Below, in pieces: positions 9,231 through 16,396 of a stretch of 64,000 nucleotides of DNA. The stretch comes from Kineothrix sp. IPX-CK (lineage in GTDB: Bacteria > Bacillota > Clostridia > Lachnospirales > Lachnospiraceae). The notes below the pieces were generated by a model. That model ran no database searches. It saw nothing but the letters and a program-made list of their open reading frames with translations, and was not told the DNA's origin. A program made the position numbers and the translations under genes. Within the stretch, counting starts at the first letter, position 1; every line of letters starts with the position of its first letter. The stretch covers positions 3,286,001-3,350,000 of the forward strand of contig NZ_CP146256.1 of assembly GCF_039134705.1 (NCBI RefSeq), given 5' to 3'.

Positions 9231-9807
9231 ATTTACCTTCCCATCTTTTATAATATGTATTTTCGATTCCAAGACTGTCCAAAGTCTTGCCCGCGATAAA
9301 ATCCACCAGTTCCTCCATCGTCCGGGGCCGTCCATAGAATCCCGGCATAGCAGGGAGAATAGTGGCTCCCATCTGGGAAAGCTCTGTCATATTCTTCAAA
9401 TGCACCGTAGAAAGCGGTGTTTCCCGCGGTACCAACACGAGCGTGCGCCTTTCCTTCAGCATAACATCTGCGGCGCGGGTAAGCAGCGTTTCCGTAATCC
9501 CATGAGCCAGCATTGCCAGCGCCGACATGGAGCAGGGAACGATCGCCATCGCTTCGAAACCGCTGGAGCCGCTGGCCGTGGCGGAAAACAGATTGTGATT
9601 ATCCTCTAGTACAATCTCTGCTCCGTTTCCGCCCCACAGCTTCACCTGCTCTTTCAGCGAAACACCGGTTTCGTACTGCAATACTTTTTCTCCGTTAGAT
9701 GATGCGATTATATGCAGTTCCACCTCTTGCATGGACAAAAGCTGCGCAAGGCGCAGAAAATAAACGCCGCCGCTCGCTCCGGTCAATCCGAGTATTATTT
9801 TCTTCAT
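9220..9807 (-). CDS. ubiX: UbiX-type flavin prenyltransferase
   Basis: It joins dimethylallyl phosphate to FMN, giving prenyl-FMN, the cofactor of UbiD decarboxylases. The 195 residues are the normal length. The N-terminus shows the flavin-binding GLTGASGGVYFLRL, and the C-terminal half shows VPCSMSALAMLAHGI and LVLVPRETPLS, typical of the family. It is encoded between the UbiA-type gene and the binding-protein gene. The UbiD client enzyme is in the same operon, so this copy is probably dedicated to it. In futalosine-pathway bacteria the equivalent step is called MqnM. Confidence 0.95.
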   Translation of the reverse strand: MKKIILGLTGASGGVYFLRLAQLLSMQEVELHIIASSNGEKVLQYETGVSLKEQVKLWGGNGAEIVLEDNHNLFSATASGSSGFEAMAIVPCSMSALAMLAHGITETLLTRAADVMLKERRTLVLVPRETPLSTVHLKNMTELSQMGATILPAMPGFYGRPRTMEELVDFIAGKTLDSLGIENTYYKRWEGKYEE

Positions 9808-9847
9808 TTTTATACCCGTGCTCCTTTCAACCTTATACCCATCCTTC

Positions 9848-10729
9848 TTAAATAAAAGCGTCTAAAAGTCCAAATACCAGCAATGTTATGCTAACTATCT
9901 GATTAATGCTGTAGGATGCAATATTGACGTTTGTCAGATTCGTGGGAGACACCATGCGGTACTCTGCCACGAACAAAACGGCGATCAAGCCGACACCGAT
10001 ATAATATATCAGTCCGAACTGCGGTACTAAAATCCCTATTAAAATCAGACAAAACAGCGTCCCTATATGAAACAGACAAGCGATTGCCAGAGCACCCTTT
10101 ACCCCGAATTTCACCGGAATGGAATGCAGACCACTGCGCTTGTCAAAATCGTAATCCTGACAACCGTAAATAATATCAAACCCCGCGACCCAAAGGGTAT
10201 TGGCCGCTCCCATGACCAGCGGAAGAAACGCAAACCGCCCCGTAACCGCAAGCCACGCACCGACAGGTGCACAGGCACAGGTAACACCCAGTACCAAATG
10301 GCACAAATAGGTAAATCGCTTGCAATAAGAATAAATAATCAGCAAAAACAACGCCACCGGCGACAATGCAAAGCACAGCCAATTCAGCTTATACGCCCCA
10401 AACAACATGAACAAAAAGCAGATCGCCGTAAAAATGATTACCTCGCCCGCCTTCATTTCACCTTGGGGAATCTGCCGGTTTGCCGTGCGCGGATTCTTCG
10501 CATCGATCTTCGCATCGATCACACGGTTAATGGCATTCGCTCCGGTACGCGCTCCCATAAAGCATATGAGTATCCAAAGAAGAACAGAGAGCTCCGGCAG
10601 CCCGTTAGCCGCGAGCACCATAGAAATCAGCGCGAAGCTGAAGGAAAAAATCGTGTGTGAAAACATCACAAGCTTTCCATAATCATTTATTTTTTTTATT
10701 CCCTTTTTTAGAACTGCCGTCAATTCCAT
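9848..10729 (-). CDS. UbiA-type prenyltransferase (MqnP-like)
   Basis: This integral membrane prenyltransferase of 293 residues attaches a polyprenyl chain to an aromatic acid. Both metal-diphosphate motifs are visible: NRVIDAKIDAKNPRT (about residues 68-82) and YGCQDYDFDKRSG (about residues 189-201). The sequence fits the UbiA branch that occurs with the futalosine menaquinone route rather than MenA. The gene overlaps the end of the UbiD gene by 47 bases, and AGGTGG precedes the ATG. The acceptor could be 4-hydroxybenzoate or a dihydroxynaphthoate; the sequence alone does not decide. Confidence 0.9.
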   Translation of the reverse strand: MELTAVLKKGIKKINDYGKLVMFSHTIFSFSFALISMVLAANGLPELSVLLWILICFMGARTGANAINRVIDAKIDAKNPRTANRQIPQGEMKAGEVIIFTAICFLFMLFGAYKLNWLCFALSPVALFLLIIYSYCKRFTYLCHLVLGVTCACAPVGAWLAVTGRFAFLPLVMGAANTLWVAGFDIIYGCQDYDFDKRSGLHSIPVKFGVKGALAIACLFHIGTLFCLILIGILVPQFGLIYYIGVGLIAVLFVAEYRMVSPTNLTNVNIASYSINQIVSITLLVFGLLDAFI

Positions 10730-12416
10730 ACTCCATCCACCTTTCGCTGACTATCCGTTTCATCTCCTCCGACATGACAATATCATCCGGCCAGTCTCGG
10801 GACAGACCTTCCCCCCGAAGCTTCCTCGTAGCGTCCACACCGATTTTCTGTCCGAGAATAACTATATCTCTGGAAGCGTCGATATTGTTAAAAACCTTCC
10901 ACATCACCGTAGACAGATCGCCCGCATCCACACTGTCATCCACACAGATAACAAACTTCTGCGAATGTACGGGAAGGTATTCTTCCAGCGTTTTTCTTCC
11001 CTGGAAATTATACTCCTTCTTCACCGAAATAACAATAAAGCTGTTTTCCACCTCTTTTTCCTGCGAAATACCGTTTTCTGTCGCATCCACGCCGAGGCGG
11101 CATCCGTATAAGGCCGTGCCGGAAGAATGGTCCAGAGCATCCAGCGGTCCATTAGAAAAGAAAAGGCTTTCCCTTCCTCTGACATTTTGCAGAACCACGT
11201 CCCGCACCTTGGAAAGATCGCGCACATCCACGGACTCGTTCACCGTGACGATCATTTTTGTATACATCATCTGTCCCATACCCCATATCGCATTCATCAC
11301 CTTGCGCGCGGCGCCGGGGTAACGGCTCCTTACGGAAACGATCGCACAGTTATGGAATACACCCTCAAGCGGAAGGTTCATGTCTGCCAGTTCCGGAATC
11401 TGCAGGCGCAGAAAGGGCAGGAAAATACGTTCCGTAGCCTTCGCCATATAGCAGTCCTCCATGGGAGGCTTACCCACAACGGTAGCCGGATAGACCGGTT
11501 CTCTCCTATGAGTTATACAGGTCACATGAAACCGCGGGTATTCATCCGCCAGCGAATAATAACCGGTATGGTCCCCAAAGGGGCCTTCCCTTACCAAATC
11601 TTCCTTCGTATCAACATAACCCTCCAGTACGAATTCAGCATCTGCCGGAACATAAATATCATTGGTAATACACTTCACCAGTTTCACCCGGGCCTTTCTA
11701 AGCCAGCCCGCAAACATCATCTCATCTATCATCTTTGGAAGCGGACTGGTCGCCGCATACGTAATTGCAGGGTCGCACCCGAGGGCAACCGCCACCGGCA
11801 TCTTACGTCCCTCCGCCGCATACGACTGAAATATCTCCGAGCCGTCCTTGTGCTTATGCCAGTGCATGGCTGTGCTAGTCCGGTCCAAAATCTGCATACG
11901 GTACATGCCCACATTCTGCCGACGGCTTCCCGCCTCCTTTGTAAACACGAGAGGAAGCGTAAAAAAACGGCCAGCATCCTGCGGCCAGCATTTCAGTACT
12001 GGCAGAGAAAACAAATCCGGTTCTTTTTCGATTACCTGCTGACAGTTTCCTTTACGAAAGCTCCGGCGGGGAAACACATGCAAAAGCCGAAGCAACCGGG
12101 GAATACTTTTTACCAGACCGGAAACAGAAAGATAATTCTCCAGATTCAGGTATTTCTCTATTTCCCTTCCAATGTCATCCAGGTTGTCCGCTCCAAGTGC
12201 CATGCTCATACGCTTTTCGCTGCCCATTACATTCATTGCCACAGGATAATCATAACCCTCCGCATTTTGGAATAATAAAGCCGGTCCCTGCGCTTTGCTG
12301 ACTCTGTCCGCCACCTCCGTCATTTCCAGTTCCGTAGATACCGGAACATCTATCTTTATTAATTCATTGTGCTCTTCCAGTTTTCTCAGGAAACTTTGCA
12401 GATTGCGATATGCCAT
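10683..12416 (-). CDS. UbiD-family prenyl-FMN-dependent decarboxylase (MqnL-like)
   Basis: This cytoplasmic decarboxylase of 577 residues would remove the ring carboxylate after prenylation. Family motifs are MHWHKHKDGSEIF in the N-terminal half and EGPFGDHTGYYS near the active site, both close to classic UbiD. It is the first gene of the minus-strand run, and GAGGAGG lies eight bases before the ATG. UbiX (prenyl-FMN maker) and the prenyltransferase follow immediately, so the three probably work in sequence. Some UbiD relatives act on phenolic acids instead, which cannot be excluded. Confidence 0.93.
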   Translation of the reverse strand: MAYRNLQSFLRKLEEHNELIKIDVPVSTELEMTEVADRVSKAQGPALLFQNAEGYDYPVAMNVMGSEKRMSMALGADNLDDIGREIEKYLNLENYLSVSGLVKSIPRLLRLLHVFPRRSFRKGNCQQVIEKEPDLFSLPVLKCWPQDAGRFFTLPLVFTKEAGSRRQNVGMYRMQILDRTSTAMHWHKHKDGSEIFQSYAAEGRKMPVAVALGCDPAITYAATSPLPKMIDEMMFAGWLRKARVKLVKCITNDIYVPADAEFVLEGYVDTKEDLVREGPFGDHTGYYSLADEYPRFHVTCITHRREPVYPATVVGKPPMEDCYMAKATERIFLPFLRLQIPELADMNLPLEGVFHNCAIVSVRSRYPGAARKVMNAIWGMGQMMYTKMIVTVNESVDVRDLSKVRDVVLQNVRGRESLFFSNGPLDALDHSSGTALYGCRLGVDATENGISQEKEVENSFIVISVKKEYNFQGRKTLEEYLPVHSQKFVICVDDSVDAGDLSTVMWKVFNNIDASRDIVILGQKIGVDATRKLRGEGLSRDWPDDIVMSEEMKRIVSERWMEYGIDGSSKKGNKKNK

Positions 12417-12479
12417 TGAATGACCTCCTCTTTGTATCGCTTAATTATGGAAATTAATAAAATCACAATATGTTACACT

Positions 12480-12509
12480 ATTATAACTCATTTTTGTGCT
12501 TTTGGCTCA
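12480..12509 (-). promoter_or_regulatory. Candidate promoter of the ubiD operon
   Basis: On the minus strand a perfect TATAAT (12485-12480) lies 64 bases before the ubiD ATG. The -35 candidate TGAGCC (12509-12504) is 18 bases upstream and weak, so an activator or an extended element may be needed. Confidence 0.35.
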
Positions 12510-12562
12510 GTATTTTTAATGTGGTTTTCAGAAACACCCAAGTATATACTTCACACAAAGAT

Positions 12563-12603
12563 ATCCCTCAACAGACCGGTCATCAGACCTTCTATTGAGG
12601 GAT
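12563..12603. terminator. Stem-loop between the aldo-keto reductase operon and ubiD
   Basis: ATCCCTCAA (12563-12571) pairs with TTGAGGGAT (12595-12603) around a 23-base loop that can itself form short pairs. It lies just past the stop of the upstream minus-strand operon, so a terminator role is likely, but the T-tract is poor. Confidence 0.4.
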
Positions 12604-12648
12604 AAATAATATAATATTTATATGACCAGGAACCCGAATGTTACGAAC

Positions 12649-13572
12649 TTAAGGCAGAATATTCCCCGCCGCGCGATAAATGTCATACCACTCCTGACGA
12701 GTCAAATAAATATCTGCTGCCTTTATACAATCTTTTAACCGCTCGGGATTCATTGTTCCTGTTACAGGCTGCATATGTGCAGGATGACGCAGGATCCAGG
12801 ACAACGCGATCGTGGTGTTCGTCACTTCATATTTAGCGGCAATTTCATTAATCTTGGCATTCAGCTCCGGGAACTTCTCATTATCTAAGAAAACACCTTC
12901 AAAAAATCCGTATTGGAAAGGTGACCACGGCTGTATTGTGATATCGTTCAAACGGCAGAAATCTAATATACTTCCATCGCGGTTAACTGCCGTCTCATCC
13001 AGCATATTGACATGGATACCCGATGAAATCATAGTGGCATGGGTGATGCTCAACTGCAGTTGGTTTGCCACGATAGGCTGATTCAACGATTTTTGAAGCA
13101 GCTGTATTTGCATAGGATTGTGATTGGATACACCAAAGTTTCGAACCTTTCCACTGCTATAGAGCTTATCAAATGCCTCGGCAACTTCTTCCGGCTCAAC
13201 CAATGCATCCGGACGATGCAGGAGAAGAACATCCAAATAATCGGTTTTCAGGCGTTTTAAGATTCCATCTACCGACTCTAATATATGCTCCTTGGAAAAA
13301 TCAAAGGTATTCTCCACCTTCCTGATTCCACACTTGGATTGCAGGATAATCTTTTCGCGCACAGTATCGTTCATATGAATGGCGTCCGCAAATATTTCTT
13401 CGCTTGCTCCCCTGCCATAGACATCGGCATGATCAAAAAAATTAGCACCGTCCTCTAAAGCGGTCTGCACCAAATGCTCAGCATCTTTTTTATTCAGATC
13501 TTTCATGCGCATACAGCCGACCGCAATCACCGGCACTTGTAAATTCGATTGTCCTAATTTCATAGTTTTCAT
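12649..13572 (-). CDS. Aldo/keto reductase (YdhF-like)
   Basis: This 307-residue NADPH-dependent oxidoreductase has a TIM-barrel fold. The catalytic tetrad is seen as Asp-Tyr in HADVYGRG, Lys in LQSKCG and His in LLLHRPD. It is the last gene of a three-gene minus-strand operon with an iron alcohol dehydrogenase and a second reductase, 28 bases after the former. Control by the MerR protein encoded at 15949-16338 suggests the set detoxifies aldehydes or ketones. The physiological substrate is not predictable. Confidence 0.9.
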   Translation of the reverse strand: MKTMKLGQSNLQVPVIAVGCMRMKDLNKKDAEHLVQTALEDGANFFDHADVYGRGASEEIFADAIHMNDTVREKIILQSKCGIRKVENTFDFSKEHILESVDGILKRLKTDYLDVLLLHRPDALVEPEEVAEAFDKLYSSGKVRNFGVSNHNPMQIQLLQKSLNQPIVANQLQLSITHATMISSGIHVNMLDETAVNRDGSILDFCRLNDITIQPWSPFQYGFFEGVFLDNEKFPELNAKINEIAAKYEVTNTTIALSWILRHPAHMQPVTGTMNPERLKDCIKAADIYLTRQEWYDIYRAAGNILP

Positions 13573-13600
13573 AATCGTTTTTCTCCTTTTATATTATGTT

Positions 13601-14779
13601 TTATTTAGCGAGCTTATAAATTTCAAGCACATCCTGCCAGTACAGTTTCTTCAAGTTGCCAAGAGGCTGCTCGGCGCCATAAGTTTCTCCCGTTGCTTTT
13701 TTTGCCATCACTTCCAGTTTACTTTCGTCAATGCCAAGCTCCGAAAGGGTAGATGGAAGCCCCATTTTCTTATAGAAACCGCGCAGACGTGCAATACCTT
13801 CCATCACAATGGCGTCGGGATCGCGGTAGCTGCCTTCCACTCCCATTACATTTACCGCAAACTGGACGAACATGTTAGCATTCGTCTTATAAACGTACTG
13901 CATCCAGGCGGGAGTCAATACGGCCAGTCCGGCACCATGAGCTACATCATAGATAGCACTAAGCTCGTGCTCCATACCGTGGCAGGCCCAATCCTGTTCA
14001 CGGCCAAGTCCCAGCAAATCATTATGGGCTATTGTTCCTCCAAATCCAACCTGGCACCATGCATCATAGTCGCGAACATCCGAAAATACACGCACAGCAT
14101 TTTTCATAATAGTTCTCAGCGTTGTCTCACATAATCCGTCTGTCAAATCAGTATGCACCGTATTTGTAAAATAACGCTCAAAGATATGACTCATCATATC
14201 AGCTACACCGTTTGCTATTTGATTTTTGGGCAATGTAAAGAACAATTCCGGATTCATGACACTGAGCAAAGGGCGCAGATGAACACTTCCATACCCAAGC
14301 TTCATCTGTTTCTCCTCGTTAGTAACTACCGTACCGTTGCTGGACTCGCTGCCTGCCGCCGGGATCGTCAGAATCGTTGCAACCGGCAGCGCTTTTGTAA
14401 TCGGTTTTTGCTGTTCATAGAGCTCCCATACATCACCTTCGCAGCATACGCCCATGGCGATGGCTTTCGCCGAATCAATGACGCTGCCTCCGCCCACAGC
14501 GAGAATCAAATCTACACCCTCTTTTCTGCAAAGGGCGATCCCTTCACGGACCAGAGATACCCGGGGATTGGGAACCACACCTCCAAGCTCAACAAATTCC
14601 AGATCACTTTCTTTCAAGGAGGCAGTTACCGCATCATACAAGCCGCTTTTTTTAATACTGGTCCCGCCGAAGTGAAGCAACACCTTCTTGGCATGGGGCT
14701 GTAACAAAGTACCGATTTCCTTGTGTGTATCCCTGCCGAATAAAATACGTGTAGGGATGTGTAAATCAAAATTCAACAT
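13601..14779 (-). CDS. Iron-containing alcohol dehydrogenase (BdhA/YqhD group)
   Basis: This 392-residue group III alcohol dehydrogenase reduces aldehydes with NAD(P)H. The cofactor motif GGGSVIDSAKAIA is in the N-terminal half; the metal ligands are the Asp and His of NGVADMMSHIFERYF and the two His of CHGMEHELSAIYDVAHGAG. The ATG at 14779 is preferred over the GTG at 14782 on spacing from the AGGAAGGA site, but the difference is one codon. It is the middle gene of the MerR-controlled operon. Confidence 0.9.
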   Translation of the reverse strand: MLNFDLHIPTRILFGRDTHKEIGTLLQPHAKKVLLHFGGTSIKKSGLYDAVTASLKESDLEFVELGGVVPNPRVSLVREGIALCRKEGVDLILAVGGGSVIDSAKAIAMGVCCEGDVWELYEQQKPITKALPVATILTIPAAGSESSNGTVVTNEEKQMKLGYGSVHLRPLLSVMNPELFFTLPKNQIANGVADMMSHIFERYFTNTVHTDLTDGLCETTLRTIMKNAVRVFSDVRDYDAWCQVGFGGTIAHNDLLGLGREQDWACHGMEHELSAIYDVAHGAGLAVLTPAWMQYVYKTNANMFVQFAVNVMGVEGSYRDPDAIVMEGIARLRGFYKKMGLPSTLSELGIDESKLEVMAKKATGETYGAEQPLGNLKKLYWQDVLEIYKLAK

Positions 14780-14806
14780 CACATATATTCCTTCCTGCGA
14801 AATATT

Positions 14807-15658
14807 TTAAAAAGTAGCCAAATCCGGATTCTGAGAATACCCGCAGCATCCCTTTAAATCTGAAATAACCTGAACATCCTGTTCGGAAAGTTCAAAATCA
14901 AAAATATCGGCATTCTCTCTTATGTGGGATTCCGATACTGCCTTAGGCAGAGGTAAATATCCCTTCTGCAGACTCCACCGGATCCCTATCTGTGCAATAG
15001 TTTTCCCATATTTTTGCGCAATAGCCTGCATATCAGGCACTTCAAAAAGCTGCCCTGTTCCGAGAGGGCTATACGCCTCCAATACGATATTACGTTCCTT
15101 ACAATAGCTCACAACCTCATCCTGTGTATCTCCGGGGCAAAGACGTATTTGATTTACCATGGGTTCAATCGTTGCGGTTTTCATAAGCTCATCTATATGA
15201 CGGGGATGAAAATTACTGATTCCTATGGCGCGTATACGGCCAGTCTTATATAATTCTTCAAAGGCTTTCCATGTTCCTGCATTCGCCGACTGCCATTCGT
15301 TTCTGAATTTAATCGGGTTGGGCCAATGAATCAAATATAAATCCAAATAATCCATATCCAGATTTTTCATCGTCTGTTCAAATGCTCTCATTGTATTTTC
15401 ATAACCATGTTCCGGGTTTTGCAGCTTACTGGTAATAAAAATCTCATCTCTGCTGATGCCGCTTTGCTTTACCGCAATGCCGACACTCTCCTCATTGCCA
15501 TACCCTGCCGCGGTGTCAATATGACGATAACCTGATCCAAGGGCATTTTTCACAGCAGATACCGCAGACTCTCCATTTGGTATCTGATATGTGCCGAACC
15601 CTACACATGGGATTTTCACTCCATTATGTAATTCGTAACCATCTCTTAGTGATTTCAT
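14807..15658 (-). CDS. Aldo/keto reductase (AKR5-like)
   Basis: This 283-residue reductase resembles 2,5-diketo-gluconate and glyoxal reductases. The tetrad is seen in DTAAGYGNEESVG (Asp, Tyr), ITSKL (Lys) and LYLIHWPNP (His). It is the first gene of the operon, with AGGAGGTT in its ribosome site. Its promoter at 15714-15744 has MerR-type geometry. Confidence 0.92.
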   Translation of the reverse strand: MKSLRDGYELHNGVKIPCVGFGTYQIPNGESAVSAVKNALGSGYRHIDTAAGYGNEESVGIAVKQSGISRDEIFITSKLQNPEHGYENTMRAFEQTMKNLDMDYLDLYLIHWPNPIKFRNEWQSANAGTWKAFEELYKTGRIRAIGISNFHPRHIDELMKTATIEPMVNQIRLCPGDTQDEVVSYCKERNIVLEAYSPLGTGQLFEVPDMQAIAQKYGKTIAQIGIRWSLQKGYLPLPKAVSESHIRENADIFDFELSEQDVQVISDLKGCCGYSQNPDLATF

Positions 15659-15713
15659 TCCAGAACCTCCTTAAATTTATATTGATAAATAGCTAAATAT
15701 AACGTATGATGAA

Positions 15714-15744
15714 ATTATAAACCTTAACGTTAACTTCAAGTCAA
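15714..15744 (-). promoter_or_regulatory. MerR-type promoter with operator in a 19-bp spacer
   Basis: On the minus strand TTGACT (15744-15739) and TATAAT (15719-15714) are separated by 19 bp, the over-long spacer typical of MerR-family targets. The spacer holds the near-dyad CTTGAAGTTAACGTTAAGG, resembling AdhR/NmlR operators. It drives the three-gene reductase operon. Confidence 0.75.
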
Positions 15745-15773
15745 TATAAAAAAGTAAAATATAGTATAAATAT

Positions 15774-15925
15774 TGTTACTGTTCACACAGCAGCTTAACA
15801 CTTGCTGTTAAGCTGCGTAAGAACGTGATTCAGGAGATGATTTCTGCTTCGCGAAGCGAATTTAAATGCAAAAAGTTTGCATTGCAGAACATCATGGGTT
15901 GCTGTGAACGGAGTGAACAGTAACA
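15774..15925. mobile_element. 152-bp MITE-like palindromic element
   Basis: The ends are perfect 13-base inverted repeats (TGTTACTGTTCAC at 15774 and GTGAACAGTAACA ending at 15925). The element is flanked by identical TAAATAT at 15767-15773 and 15926-15932, the mark of transposition. Inside are further hairpins: CAGCTTAACA/TGTTAAGCTG, GCTTCGCGAAGC and TGCAAA/TTTGCA, giving a cloverleaf-like fold. It has no coding capacity. It lies between merR and its target operon. Confidence 0.7.
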
Positions 15926-15948
15926 TAAATATTTGGAGGAGAACTTTT

Positions 15949-16338
15949 ATGGACTATTCTATCAAGCAAGTATCGGAAAAAACAAATTTAAAGGCGCATG
16001 TCTTACGCTATTATGAAAGAGAAGGCTTACTGCCCTTCGTAAAACGAAGCGAAAGCGGGATACGGCACTATTCGGAGGATGATCTGGAATGGCTCGGATT
16101 AATCTGCTGCCTGAAGAATACCGGTATGTCCATAAAGCAAATAAAAGATTTTGTCAAGCTGAGTATGGAAGGCGAAGTCACTTTAAAGCAGCGATGTGAT
16201 ATGCTGCAGGAACACAAAAAAAATGTAGAGGAAAAATTGGAGGAAATGCAAAAGCATTTACTGAAGGTTTCTCATAAGATCGAATATTTTACTTCTCAAT
16301 ATCAAAAATACAGCGCCGCTACTTCTTCTAAGTCATAA
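15949..16338 (+). CDS. MerR-family regulator (AdhR/NmlR-like)
   Basis: This 129-residue regulator has an N-terminal winged helix (IKQVSEKTNLKAHVLRYYEREG) and a C-terminal dimerising coiled coil (around residues 80-115). Two adjacent cysteines at residues 53-54 (GLICCLKNTGMSI) fall where AdhR carries its aldehyde-sensing cysteine; heavy-metal-binding cysteines are absent. The ATG at 15949 follows TTGGAGGAG. It is divergent from the reductase operon and probably activates it at the 15714-15744 promoter in response to reactive aldehydes. A MITE occupies the space before its ribosome site and may supply or disturb its promoter. Confidence 0.88.
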   Translation: MDYSIKQVSEKTNLKAHVLRYYEREGLLPFVKRSESGIRHYSEDDLEWLGLICCLKNTGMSIKQIKDFVKLSMEGEVTLKQRCDMLQEHKKNVEEKLEEMQKHLLKVSHKIEYFTSQYQKYSAATSSKS

Positions 16339-16357
16339 AGTCGCCCCGCAAACTTCC

Positions 16358-16384
16358 GAGCAGGCTTACGCCTGCTCTTATTTT
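16358..16384 (+). terminator. Intrinsic terminator after merR
   Basis: GAGCAGGC and GCCTGCTC form a perfect 8-bp stem with a 4-base loop, followed by TTATTTT. Confidence 0.8.
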
Positions 16385-16396
16385 ATATAATAGGAT

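Noticed and set aside
11127..12275. Long plus-strand open frame opposite the UbiD gene
   Set aside because: It is the mirror of a well-supported coding frame, with a basic, low-quality composition and no family match.
15774..15925. Riboswitch or leader RNA for merR
   Set aside because: The perfect terminal inverted repeats and 7-bp duplications are better explained by a MITE; no known riboswitch core was recognised.
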